Shown here piece by piece: positions 10,491 to 21,997 of a stretch of DNA of 64,000 bases. Every line of letters starts with the position of its first letter. The stretch's first letter is position 1. The notes below the pieces were generated by a model, which did no database searches, was not told the origin of the DNA, and was given only the letters and a program-made list of their open reading frames with translations. This DNA is from Circinella minor (Eukaryota > Mucoromycota > Mucoromycetes > Mucorales > Lichtheimiaceae): the NCBI GenBank assembly GCA_016758965.1, contig JAEPRB010000075.1:99454-163453 (forward strand), given 5' to 3'. The translations under genes were made by a program, and so were the position numbers.

Positions 10491-12636
10491 TTATGTAGAT
10501 TTAATCTTAACAGGTGATCCACCAAATACATCGTTTGGAGTAGAAGAAGGGACAAATTGACGATATGTAAAATACAAAAAGAGTAAACTAAAGTAGCCAC
10601 AACTCATAACGGCATTAATAACTGTATATAAATCTGGCCAATGAATCGGTGGTAATATCCAACATTCAGCAATGTGCCATATTAACAAAGAACTATAAAT
10701 TAACTTTAAAATAATAATAAACATCAAATGATTAGTTTGTATTTCATATACAAAATTAAAGTCCTTTAGTATATTATATATGTAGATACCTGTTTGATAG
10801 TTTTCACCATAGTTATAGAAGATGTTGAACCAATTAACCAATTCCAAAGTAATGTTACTCCAAAATAGGGTAATACTAATCCTTCTCGCTTCAATAATGG
10901 AAACATACTAAAGAAAAAAAAATGATAATCAATAAATATATCTCGCCTTTGAGTCAATATTTCTCTAGCTTTTTTTTTTACCTAAACATAGCAACGTTCA
11001 TAAAGATTTTAACAGCATCTGGTTCTTGATATAACATTAATGAAATAGGTAATGCTGGTAATAAGATGGATTTTTCATGAACTTGAAATGATAATAAAAA
11101 GAAAGCGAGTGAAGTATTTACTAAAGCATAACCAAAACGTGAACGTGATGGTGACATGCCTAAATGAATATTAATAGGTAGAATGGCTATTAATGTAGCA
11201 AAAAAGCTATGTACAGTCTTGATCAGTAAAATAAAAATAAAAACCCCCAATAGAATAAAGAAAGAAAGTATATCTATACCTGAGACGCACAGTGGATTGT
11301 AAACTAAAAACATTACGAAGTTTAATAAACACATTTAAAGCACACCATAAATTTGCCACTTTATCTTCAAATAATCCACGTGCAACAGGAAATACACGAT
11401 GTATAATTTGTAAGAGATCATCTATAGAAGTTAACCAAGGTAATAATAATAGACTAAAAGTAATAATGACTGTAACACCTAGTTGACAAAAAAGCAAAAA
11501 TCTAATTTACACATAGAATAAGTTTACTATTTCTTTTTTTTATATATTCATCTTTTAATAATTTACCCTTTTTGTTTTTTAGGCATTGAAATACATGTTC
11601 CAAGCAAGAAACTAAAAACAGAGGGTGCATAATATAATGCCATTTGTTTAAATCCAAGAGCTAAACAAAAACATACGGATCCAAATAAATAATGTTGTGT
11701 AAGATATCCATTGATAGCCCATAAAGTAAATCCTAACATTACACTATTGAACCTATATTTTTATTTTTATTTTTTACGTCAAAATTTAAACTATTTTTAT
11801 ATATTAATTATAATATGAACTTACTGAAAGTGACCATGATCAATAAGAATAAGTGCTGGTTGCATTAAAATCAATAATAAAATAAGGTACTAAATAAAAA
11901 AAAACCAAATTTTAATAAACTTTTCTCATATATATATTTTTTTAATAATAAAACTAACCTTCTTTTGTTGTTGTTGTTGTTGTTGTTTTGGATAAACAAT
12001 TCGACAAAAACACCATACTGCTGAAATATAAATCAAGAGTTCTGAAATAATTACTGTTGTACGCATAAAAAACTTGCTATTGGGTGATTCGTATCCACGA
12101 GAAGAATCCAAAGCAAACCAATCTGAATTAATCAATAATCCACTGCAAAAAAAAAAAAAAAAAAGTATTATATATTTGATTATTTATTTTGTGAACGCAT
12201 ATGAAAAAAACCGCTAGCGCCCCAATTTTGTTATAAAATATATACTTGCATATAACCACATATCCAACTATGAAACGCAGTTAAAGGAGGATAGTCTAAA
12301 CCCCACCATTCAAGATCGTATCGATACCATTGTGATGATGGTAATGCATTAGTAATTTCCATCCAATGGCGTTGTGCTTCATAGTCTCCATACATGGGTG
12401 GTGAGTTAAATCCTATGGTTGTCATGTTTTTAACAAGTTAATTGTTTTATGATCAAAACGAGAAAGTCTGTTCATTTGTGAATAAATATAATATTACCTG
12501 AATATGGATTTAAAGCAACGATCCAACGAATAAGTAAAGGAAATAATATACAAATGAAAGGAATTGTCCATGAGGTTTGTGGTGTACTCAGAAACTGTAA
12601 CCATTTAGATGCTGGACCCTGATCCAGGGCATTCAT
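10491..12636 (-). CDS. ALG6: Dolichyl-P-Glc:Man9GlcNAc2-PP-dolichol alpha-1,3-glucosyltransferase ALG6, 504 aa
   Basis: Nine exons (minus): 12636-12498, 12412-12250, 12142-11959, 11889-11825, 11752-11567, 11501-11291, 11217-10982, 10907-10790, 10703-10491; sum 1515 nt. The enzyme adds the first glucose to the lipid-linked N-glycan precursor on the lumenal side of the ER. Diagnostic motifs are [50 protein letters not shown] and S-F-Q-V-H-E-K. Together these separate ALG6 from ALG8, though ALG8 is the nearest alternative. About ten or more hydrophobic segments fit the GT-C fold. The intron after exon 2 appears to use a GC donor (AT|GCAAGT), and the donor after exon 6 is taken as ACT|gtgcgt on phase grounds. 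A 7-Gln run lies in the loop at the end of exon 3. It is divergent from the Pol X gene 305 bp away. Confidence 0.92.
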
Positions 12637-12941
12637 TGTTTATACTTTTGGTTCCTGACTATACTTCAGTTAAGGGTGATTAAAAAAAAACGTGGCAAAA
12701 GTGCATAAGTACATAATTCTCCGCCATCATTAAAGCAAGGACAACAATTTATTCAAATCATTCTGATATATTAAATGTAAACCTGTTTTTTTTTTATGAT
12801 GGTTTATATTTGTGTCGTAACTTTTTTTTACCAAAGTTAAAAAAAATCTTTTGTTTCAAGCAAAAAAAAAAAAAAAAAAAAAAAAACTTTCTGGTCTTTT
12901 TATTAATATTTTTTTTTTATTCCCTGAAAAAAAGAATTCCA
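12637..12941. promoter_or_regulatory. Shared divergent promoter region of ALG6 and Pol X genes
   Basis: Only 305 bp separate the two start codons, so both promoters and 5' UTRs must lie here. The Pol X side carries A/T homopolymers, including a long A run near 12861-12885. An upstream in-frame ATG at 12810 exists, but it would add a Lys/Phe homopolymer and is not favoured. Confidence 0.45.
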
Positions 12942-15575
12942 ATGACAAGCAACAAAGAGAAAAAAGTTCAATGGAATGACTTTTTAACTTGTGAACCACA
13001 TTTAAAGTTTTTTTTACTTACTATCAAACTCAGTAATGAATTACAATCTCAAATTCGTAAAATTATTAAAGATCAAGGTCATGTCATTATCGATACTTTT
13101 CAATATGCTGACTACATAATAACTTGTTTAAAAAGTCCAGAAAGAATTGCTCGTCATGTTAAGGTATTATATTTACGGTTTTTTATTTTATTTTTATTAT
13201 TATCAATGAAAAACCTTATAAATAATTTATTTCCTTTGTGTAAAAAAGCATAATAAAATTCCAGTAGTACATATGGATTGGATAATAAAAGAAAAAACTC
13301 GTAAAGATCATCTTGAAAAATATATTATTGATATTAAACAATATCAAAAGAAACGTAAAATTGAAGAAGAAAATGTTGATAATGATAAACAACAATTAAA
13401 AAAACAACATAAGGATGAATCATCATCTGAAGAAGAAGAGGATATAGAAAAAGTATCTTCAATTCCTCGTCAAGTACGATCATGGTATACTATACAAGAT
13501 ACTTATACTCAACGACATGGTTATAAAGTTACACCAAGATTAGTTATTGGAAGTAGAGGTCGAACTGAAACTGAACTCATGTAAATGAAAACATATATTT
13601 AAAATACTTATTATTATTTTATTGTTTATTTAATGAATATAGTTTATTTTATAGAAAAGGAGAAAGTTATCAAACAACTACAACAGATGATAATATTACC
13701 ACTGAAGATGATGATACTACTGATCAAACAAATAGTTTATCATTAGATGATGATAATGATAAATCTGTTGAAAAATTGGGTGTATATGCATGTCAACGTC
13801 CTTGTAATTGGAATCCTTTTAATAAAGATATCGTTGAAATATTCGAGTTTTTAGAATATGCTAGAGAATTAAAAGGTATTAATGGAATCTTATTTACAAT
13901 TTTAAAATATATATTTAAACTATGTATAATATTTTTAGGAGATAAAATAAATAGTCGTAGTTATCGAATCGCAGCAAGTGTAAGTAAACCTATAACATCA
14001 TAATGATGCTGATGATGATAGTTGATCATTTGATACTTTTTTTTGTCTAAATTATATCATACGTACTTATTCTTTATTTATTTTAGACAATTCGGGTATG
14101 TTATGTTATAAGAGTTTTGAGATACATTTTATATGTTAAATAGACTTACCATATCTTTATCTATTTAATAATTAGTCTTATCCCAAAAAGATCAAGTCTG
14201 CAAAACAAGCAAAAAAATTACATGGGATAGGAGAGAAAACGGGTCGAATAGTAAGCATGAACATAAAATTTTAAGTTTTTTTTTTTTTCTGTTGATATCA
14301 GAGGGTACATTGGGATTTATTAATTAAAATTTTTCATTTATAAATGACTAGATTGCAGATCTTTTAAGTGATGGTTATGTTCAAGATGTTGGTAAGCTGA
14401 AACAGAAAATAAATAATAATAGTTGTCCACTAAATGGTTATTGTTGTTGTAGTTAGCTATTTAAGTGTCCTTCTTTTCATTACTATATATTAATAATTTT
14501 GATATTAGAATTATTAAAGGTCGACCCTGAATTCAAAGTACTTGATATGTTTTATAATGTTCATGGTATGTTTTTGAATATTAGTATAATATAAATTGAG
14601 AAATAAAATAATAATAATATTATTATTATATTAGGTGCTGGATCATATACTGCTCAAGAATGGTATAGACGAGGTCGTCGTACTCTTAAGGATGTTTTAA
14701 CTCATGAAAAACTTTCTCGAGATCAAGAAATTGGAATTAAATATTATGATGATTTTTTAAAAAAGCATGTTATCTATATTTATATATATTATATGTATAT
14801 TTGAAAAAAAAAAGTGAAGGTAACTTAATTATAATATATATCAAAAAATTAGAATTCCAAGGACAGAAGTTGAAGAAATTGCAAATGAAGTATCTAAACT
14901 CCTTGATGAAAACTTTCCTGGTTCTATCATGACAGTTTGTGGAAGTTATCGGTAAGTATTAGAAAGAAAAAAAAAAGGAAAGGGTGAGCCATTTGGCATA
15001 AATATATAAAGATAATTTAAACCAAGTGTTTTATAGACGTGGAAAACCTGAATCTGGTGATGTTGACATTGTCATGACCCATAAAGAAAATTCAGTATCA
15101 TCAAAACTATTAGTTGGGATATTGGATATTTTTAAAGTCAAAGGTAGAGGGAATATTATTGATATATATATATATGAATACTTTGTAATAACAATATTAA
15201 TAATAATAAATAGGATTATTGGTGGATATCATTACAATGGGCTCTGACTGCAAATTACGTGATGGTGATGACGAACATTTGAGATCTGATCAAGCACTTT
15301 GTATATGGCGACAACCTGGAAGTTCCACTTGTCGTCGAGTTGACTTTGTTGTTTCACCTTATGAGAATTATCCTGTGGCAATATTAGCATGGACAGGTTC
15401 AAGTCATTTTGAAAGAAGTATTCGTTTATATGCCAAAAAAGTGATGAATGTTAAAGTTACATCTCATGGATTATATTCTCGTACTACACAAAAACGACTT
15501 CCGGTGAAAAGTGAGCGTGATGCATTTGAGATTCTTAATTTGAAATGGCTTGAACCAAGTCAACGAAATTGCTAA
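12942..15575 (+). CDS. Family X DNA polymerase (Pol lambda/Pol IV-like) with N-terminal BRCT-like domain, 564 aa
   Basis: Twelve exons: 12942-13163, 13249-13580, 13655-13875, 13939-13979, 14087-14095 (9 nt), 14176-14250, 14352-14391, 14509-14565, 14635-14764, 14853-14951, 15037-15143, 15214-15575; sum 1695 nt. The likely role is nuclear gap-filling or end-joining DNA repair. Residues 1-~90 resemble a BRCT domain (H-N-K-I-P-V-V-H-M-D-W near its end). A charged Lys/Glu linker follows, then the 8-kDa domain with S-R-S-Y-R-I-A-A-S and the helix-hairpin-helix L-H-G-I-G-E-K-T-G. The palm carries G-S-Y-R-R-G-K and G-D-V-D-I-V (Asp417, Asp419), plus R-R-V-D-F-V (Asp488), completing the metal-binding triad. 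The C terminus W-L-E-P-S-Q-R-N matches the family ending. The intron after exon 9 needs a GC donor (AA|GCATGT) to restore D-F-L-K-K-I-P-R. Pol4, Pol lambda and Pol mu identities are not separated here. Confidence 0.9.
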
Positions 15576-15976
15576 GTTGGTCTTTCATCTTATTACTGGC
15601 ATAATAATCACTTAACTCATGTACATATATATATATATATATATATATCTATATCTATATCTATACCTTTGTGATAACATATGGATAGATACGATCTTTA
15701 CTGTAATTACTTTTAATCTCTTTATTTTCTTATTCCTACATAGTATTTTACCCTAACAACATATACATTTTTTGTAACTACGTAGTTTTTTTTTTTTTTT
15801 AGTAATTCAACTTTTAGTCTCTCTCTTTGTACAATACAAAAATTTTGTTTTTTTTTTCATATATAGTTATATAGCATCAAATCCCAGAATAAAAATTGGA
15901 AGCATTAAAATAACAATATATATAATTAGACCAATACAATTATTATTATATATTATAATTATTGATAATAATATGA
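15576..15976. other. Convergent 3' intergenic region
   Basis: This is 401 bp between the stops of Pol X (+) and metacaspase (-). It contains an (AT)n/(ATCT)n stretch near 15623-15666 and T runs. No gene is seen. Confidence 0.5.
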
Positions 15977-18353
15977 TTAACAAATGAATAATGTATTAAC
16001 ATCAATTGGATGAGAACTTGAAAGTTGAGGTCGTTGAGAATATTTCTCTCGAAGAATCGTACGAACTGAATTCAAAAGTTGAAGATAAGATTGTCGAGGA
16101 TTTGCTCTTAATGCAGCTATTATATATATTTATTATGATACAAAATTAATACACCTATCCCTTTTGATTTTTTTTTCTATTCTTTTAAAATATATATTTA
16201 TATATAATAACTTACATGTGAATGCATGAGACATAGCACCAGTGGATCGCCTATTAAAAAAATTCCCAATTGATTAGTATTTTTTTTTTTTTTTTTTTTT
16301 ACAATTATAGATCAATTTTTTTTTTTTTTATATATTTTTACTCACCCAGCTTCAAAAGCATCTGCTGAAGTTTGTTCATCTTTACAACCAGAAAACATAA
16401 CAACATCTGCTGCAGAACTCTTGAATTGTTTCACCCGATCATCAACAGACTTGCCATTCAATAATTTGGTACCGATTGACATGACACTTGAAAGTGCTCC
16501 AGAAATATTACCACTAGCATAGGACATACCAGCATTCAATAAACCTGATCCAGCATCTTTAAAAATATTAGCTTCCTTTAATGAACCTGAAGTAGAATAA
16601 ACATAAGGTAAATCCAATGCAGTTCCAGAATGACAACTGTCAAAAATAGCAGTTAATCGAGCACCAGGGGGTAATCTTTTTACCATGATATCGTGCATGA
16701 CCTTTAATCAGTGTTTTTTAGTAAAACAAAACAAAATAGAAATGATACATATCCAATCACATTTTCCCTTTATTTTCTAATTGGTTTTACTAAAGTAAAA
16801 AAAAAAAAAACTTACATCGTCCACAATTTGACCCGATTTGCCGGGATATCTTTGATGGTCTACAGGATAAATGGTTTCACTATAATTTTGTTGGAAAGAA
16901 GAAAAAAAGTTAGTATATAGTCGATAATAATTTTCATTTCTCTTGGCATACGTACTCCCATCCATCATCTTCATCTCCATTTGTATCTTTGACTCTGCCT
17001 CCGTGTCCACTAAAATGGAAAAAGAATCTATATATAAAACAAAGGAGAATATTAGTCAATAATGATATATATATATACATGATCAAATATAAAATAAATA
17101 CTAACGAGTCATTCGGTCGTGCATCTCGTACAAGCCATTCCATGCCTGCAATCATATTTGCTCTTGTTGGAATAAACCGTTGGTCTCTTTGATCATCTGT
17201 CAAAATAACCATATCCTCCTACCAAAACGTATCAAAAAACATATTAGTTTTTTTTGTCACGATGATTATTCCTGATTATTTATTTCATCCATCCAATTCA
17301 CATTATTTACACACCTCACGGAAATGATATAATTGCATCAAGAAAGATTTGAGATTCTTTACATCATTAATACAACCTATATTATTAATATAAACGATTA
17401 GTTTCTTTATACCTTTTTTATTATTATTTTCTTAATACAACGTTACCTTTAAGTTCATTGGGTGATCTAAAATAATTAATACCAATTAACAATGCACGTT
17501 TACGTCCTTGACCTAGTTTTTTTTTTTTTTAATACACAAATAATTAATATCCAAAAATATATATTAAAAAAAAGGGAAAAAATAGAACTATATAACTTAC
17601 AATTTGAAAGTTGATAATTTGGAGGAGGTCTGTTTTGCATAGATGGATTTACATGCATAACCAATCCACTCCCTGGTGGTGGTGGTTGTTGTTGTTGACG
17701 AAATTGATCTTTATTTTATTTTTTAATAATAGTACGTTAGTAAAAATAATAATAATATTGATTATTGATATAATATTATATAGGACTTACCTTGTTGAGG
17801 TTGAGGTCTGAATACTGGATCTTGACCTGAACACATTTATATAACCATTTAAACAATTTCAGTAACAAAGTTTCCCTTTTTTATTATTATTTCTCTTTTT
17901 CACAAATTGAATCCTTTTTTCTTTTTTTTTTACCTTGATAAACAGGTGGTTGAATGGGTTGATTCGTTGGATAAGGACGATTATTAGGAGGTGTCGAAGT
18001 AGGTGGTGCATACTATTTTTATTTTTATTTTGAAAATGAGAGATCCGTGTCAAAAATTTCAAAACTTCTTTTTTTTTTTTGTCCATTAATAATAAATATA
18101 ATGTACTTACCCCTTGTGGTGCATTGCCTGGATATGAACCTCCTGGTGGTGGGGGTGGTGGATAACCTTGTTGTTGTTGAGGGTAATTACCTGGTGGTGG
18201 GGGTGGAGTAGGATAACCACCTTGAGCTGGATAACCTGGTGGTGGGGGTGGTGGATATCCTCCATGTTGTTGTGGTGGTGGAGGAGGTGGATAACCACCA
18301 TATTGTTGTTGTTGTGGTGGTGGATATGGAGGCTGTTGTCCGTAAGGATACAT
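15977..18353 (-). CDS. Type I metacaspase with Pro/Gln-rich prodomain, 457 aa
   Basis: Twelve exons (minus): 18353-18111, 18012-17934, 17826-17791, 17708-17601, 17512-17447, 17376-17315, 17218-17106, 17027-16956, 16879-16816, 16701-16346, 16250-16216, 16116-15977; sum 1374 nt. It is a Ca2+-dependent Arg/Lys-specific cysteine protease of clan CD, linked in fungi to stress response, protein quality control and cell death. The first ~150 residues are repeats of G-Y-P-P-P-P-P and Q-Q-Q-Q, the usual fungal type I prodomain (no zinc finger). The p20 fold starts at [12 protein letters not shown]. The catalytic dyad is His244 in F-S-G-H-G-G and Cys304 in D-S-C-H-S-G. The start codon opens the repeat region directly. 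Confidence 0.93.
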
Positions 18354-19531
18354 TTTTATTTTATTTTATTTTTGTAATAAAAAGACAATAAGAAAAAAGA
18401 AAAGAAAAGAATGGAGATCGACGTTTAGGTTCCGGAACCTTTTTATTACAACCTTTCACCCGACTTGCTTGAGTGTATGACAAAAAAAAAAAAAAAAAGT
18501 CAGCGAAACCAAAACTTTTGTCCCTTTTTATATTTTTATAATGAAAAGTTATTCTATGATCAGATATTAACAACTTTCTATTAATCGTTATTGTTATATA
18601 ATTTTAAATCAGAGTCTATATTTATTATACTATTAACCTCTATTATTTAAAATCATTTTAGTCTATACTTTTTACATTGACAATAGTGATGTTACACAAA
18701 CAAAGCTAACCGGGCATTAAAAGGTTTGCTTAAACTATTATTAACTCTACTTTCCATCGTCTTGTAGTTTTCTTTATTGTTTTCATTTAGTAATAAGTTT
18801 ATATAAAATGGTTTATTCAAAAGTTACTCTTATGTACTTCTATAACAAATTGTTCTTTTTTTCTTTATAGTTTCCAATAAGAATTAATTGTATCCCCCAG
18901 AAAGCTATATATAGTAAGATGTTAACAAGTGAAACAGTTATCATTTAATTTTCTATGTATTGGTTTTTGACACAAAATTAAGTATTTTATGTATCTAATT
19001 TGACCACATTATAGTTAATAATACGAATTTCTTCTAATACTTGCTTTCAAAAAAAAAATGTTACGTTATACTTTATTAATAATATTAAACACACTGTTTT
19101 ATTATGCATAAATACAACAAATAGGTTAAAAATAAATCGATTTGGTCTAACTTAATAATTATAAATATAATAAATAAGGGGAATAAATTCATCTAATTTA
19201 TATTACAAGAAACAATTTAGTTATTACCTATAGTAAACCAAATAAGTATACTATATCATCATTAATATTTGTACTACTATATAATGTACTATATAAAAAA
19301 AAATTATCATCTCAACTAGAATGAATGATTAGTAATAGTAATAATAATAATAATAAAGGATAAATTCATTACTGCTTATCTCTTTATATTAAACTTTCTT
19401 TACGTCAATCGGGGTTATTTAATGTTACAACCTTTTTACAGTTGTAAAGTAGTTCCTCCTCCAAATTCTTTTTTTTTTTTTGTAACAAAATATCATTTCT
19501 CCCTTTCGTTCAAAATAGAACATAATATAAT
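18354..19531. promoter_or_regulatory. Divergent promoter region of metacaspase and RING E3 genes
   Basis: This 1.18-kb A/T-rich interval lies between two divergent start codons. No coding potential or recognisable operator was found; T-rich tracts occur just upstream of the RING start (19469-19480). Confidence 0.4.
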
Positions 19532-21592
19532 ATGTCAGGAGTCATAGCTCTAAATTATTTTTGCTATCAATGTCAAGCAAATACAAATGTATTTCGAGCA
19601 CCCATCCCAATATGTGTTACATGTAATTCACGCTTTGTTGAAAAGGTAACTTAATAAACCTTTATCTTTTCTTCAATAAAAGAAACAAAAAAAAAAAAAA
19701 GGCATGGGGGCCTGAATCAGAAGTGTTCTACAAAAAATATTTAAAAAATGACGAGAGGAACTCTTATCCAGATTTATTTTCGTTTTTTATATCCATAAAT
19801 TTATTACCAATGACTTAAAAAAAATGATAATGCATAAAAAAAAAATTACAAATAGATTCGTGAAGACAATGAAAATGAATGGAGATTGGACGAAAATGGG
19901 GAACCCGATCAAATAAGTGAAGAATTAAATAGTAGACTTTCATTTCAACTTGGTCGAGAACAAGACAATGATAATAATAGTAATAGTTCAAGTTCTACAG
20001 AGGAACCAGTAACAGATGATGGTGACGAGAATTATGAAGATATTGATGAATACGAAGAGGATGATGATGAAGAAGAAGATACTGACGACGACGAAGATGA
20101 TGATGATTCTGATCTTGAATTTCAGCCATGGAGAAGATATTATGATGAGGATTATAGTGAAGATGAAGAAGAAATATTTTTAAATCCTTGGAGAAGATAT
20201 TATAGACGTGCTGCTGAAGAAGACTCAGTTGCTCAAAATGATGGACTTGATGATAATAATAGTCTGTTAACCGAAGTAGACCATGATCACTACCTTCATC
20301 ATGATTATCATCATCACAGTCATTTACATTCTGATGTTATCCCAATGGTTGAACATTTATTAAGGTATAAGAAGAAAGTTAGTTTGACTACTTTGGCTTA
20401 CATGGGATTATCAAAATTATTAAATCGATATCTTTTTTTTTTCTTTAATAGTACACTTTCAGCTAGAGTAGAAAGATTAGAGGGTGATGGTTCTGAACAT
20501 CCATTGAGTAGTATGTTGCAAAATATGCTTCATAATCTTGATAGGTAACCAAAAAGAAAGATTACTAGTTGGAGGGGGAAAAAAGAAGAAGTGGGTACAA
20601 TATCAAGTAAAATACTCACATTAGTTTTGATTACAGTCCTGTGCAACGTGTCGCTGCATCTTCAGAACAGATTGAAAAACTTGAAAAAAGGAAACTTCAA
20701 GATGGAGATATAGGTAAAACATGTTTTGCTTTTTCATTCACACATACGTCCTCTCTTTTCTCCTCAACTCTTTCATTATTATTTCCCTATTCGAGACAAA
20801 AAAAAAAAGGAGCTGGAAAGAAAGGTTTTGATAATATATTAATACGTATATAATCATTTAGATGTGGAAACTGAATGTATTATTTGTCAAGACATATTTG
20901 GTATCAATGCTGAACTTATCAAAATGCCTTGTAAACATGAATATCATGGAAAATGTATTCGTCATTGGCTAAGTGTTAGTACAACTTGTCCAATGTGGTA
21001 AGAATCATTATTATAATATGAATGCTGATACCAAAAAAAAAAAAAATTCAATAAACTTCTCTTACTAAATTAAAAAATTAGTCGATCGTCATTACCAGCA
21101 GATGAACGATTACCACCATGTCCCGCATCAGAAGATGGAGAACAACAACATCAAAATGAACGTAATGATACATCACATAGAGCAAGAACATTTACTTTTC
21201 AATCACCAGCTGGTAGTACAACTGTAGGTATTTGGGTAGCTGATCCAAATGCACTTCCACCTGGATTACAACATCTCGATCCACACTATGTTGAAAATGA
21301 GGATGAACATTATCATGAAAACGATGAAGATAACGATAATGAACTCGAAAATGATTCTTATGATTATGATGGTTTATACGATGAATTCGATGAAAATCAC
21401 AATGAGGTCGATGATGATGATGATGAAGATGATTTATTACGGAATTTTGGACATCCAATATTACGCATGTGTCCGCATGGTTTTCCTCATCCAGTAATAC
21501 CAACATTACGACAAAATCTATCCAATACAAGTACAAGAAGGGAACAACAACAAAATCCTCAGCAATTTAATCCAATGGATGAAGTAGATTAA
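19532..21592 (+). CDS. RING-H2 E3 ubiquitin ligase with N-terminal zinc ribbon (RNF115/126-like), 479 aa
   Basis: Six exons: 19532-19645, 19856-20364, 20452-20544, 20637-20713, 20862-20997, 21082-21592; sum 1440 nt. The predicted role is E2-dependent ubiquitin transfer. The N terminus has a four-Cys ribbon (Cys11, Cys14, Cys28, Cys31) like that of RNF115/RNF126. The RING-H2 is complete: Cys270, Cys273, Cys288, His290, His293, Cys296, Cys307, Cys310, followed by R-S-S-L-P. The motif V-Q-R-V-A-A-S-S-E-Q-I-E-K-L precedes the RING, as in the family. The linker is extremely acidic and holds a duplicated P-W-R-R-Y-Y motif separated by an Asp/Glu stretch, then a His-rich stretch. A second acidic, Asp/Glu/His-rich tail follows the RING. 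Substrates are unknown. Confidence 0.9.
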
Positions 21593-21997
21593 ATTACAAA
21601 CCTTTTAAGTGGGGATTCAAACACTTTAATATTCAATAGAACTTTTATCTTAACAAAAAAAAAAGTATCTATCTTCCCAATCTAATCATCAAAAGTTCAA
21701 TCTCTATATAAATATATCCAAAATTCCATTTCTTTTTTCACTCTTGAAATCTGTTTTTATATTACTCGCATTAGTTCCCTTCAAGTACATACTTACATAT
21801 AACTACAGTTCAATCCCCTGTATTATTATCCTCCTTAGCAATTTGTGATTTTCAAATCAAAAATATATACTATGTAAATAATACTGTTTGCCTTTTCTTT
21901 TAATAATATTGTTATGCTTATTTATTTAATGCGACGAAATTGAGTTAACTATATATAAATCTGTATAAATTTTGCATGAAAAAGCTAAAGAGAATAT
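21593..21997. other. Convergent 3' intergenic region
   Basis: This is 405 bp between the RING ligase stop and the SMG1 stop. It is A/T-rich, with no gene or stable inverted repeat recognised. Confidence 0.5.

Noticed and set aside
11231..11290. Donor CAG|gtatag for ALG6 exon 6
   Set aside because: It has a better consensus but leaves phase 2 with an acceptor needing phase 0; the upstream ACT|gtgcgt donor keeps the frame and the expected spacing before the T-V-H-S-F-F-A-T segment.
12810..12941. Upstream in-frame ATG for the Pol X gene
   Set aside because: Would add 44 residues dominated by Lys and Phe homopolymers within the short divergent promoter; the ATG at 12942 precedes the BRCT-like domain directly.
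18107..18377. Open frames in other frames and strands over the metacaspase prodomain
   Set aside because: They are shadows of the GGTGGT/Pro-Gln repeat; the metacaspase frame is the one that connects to the catalytic exons.
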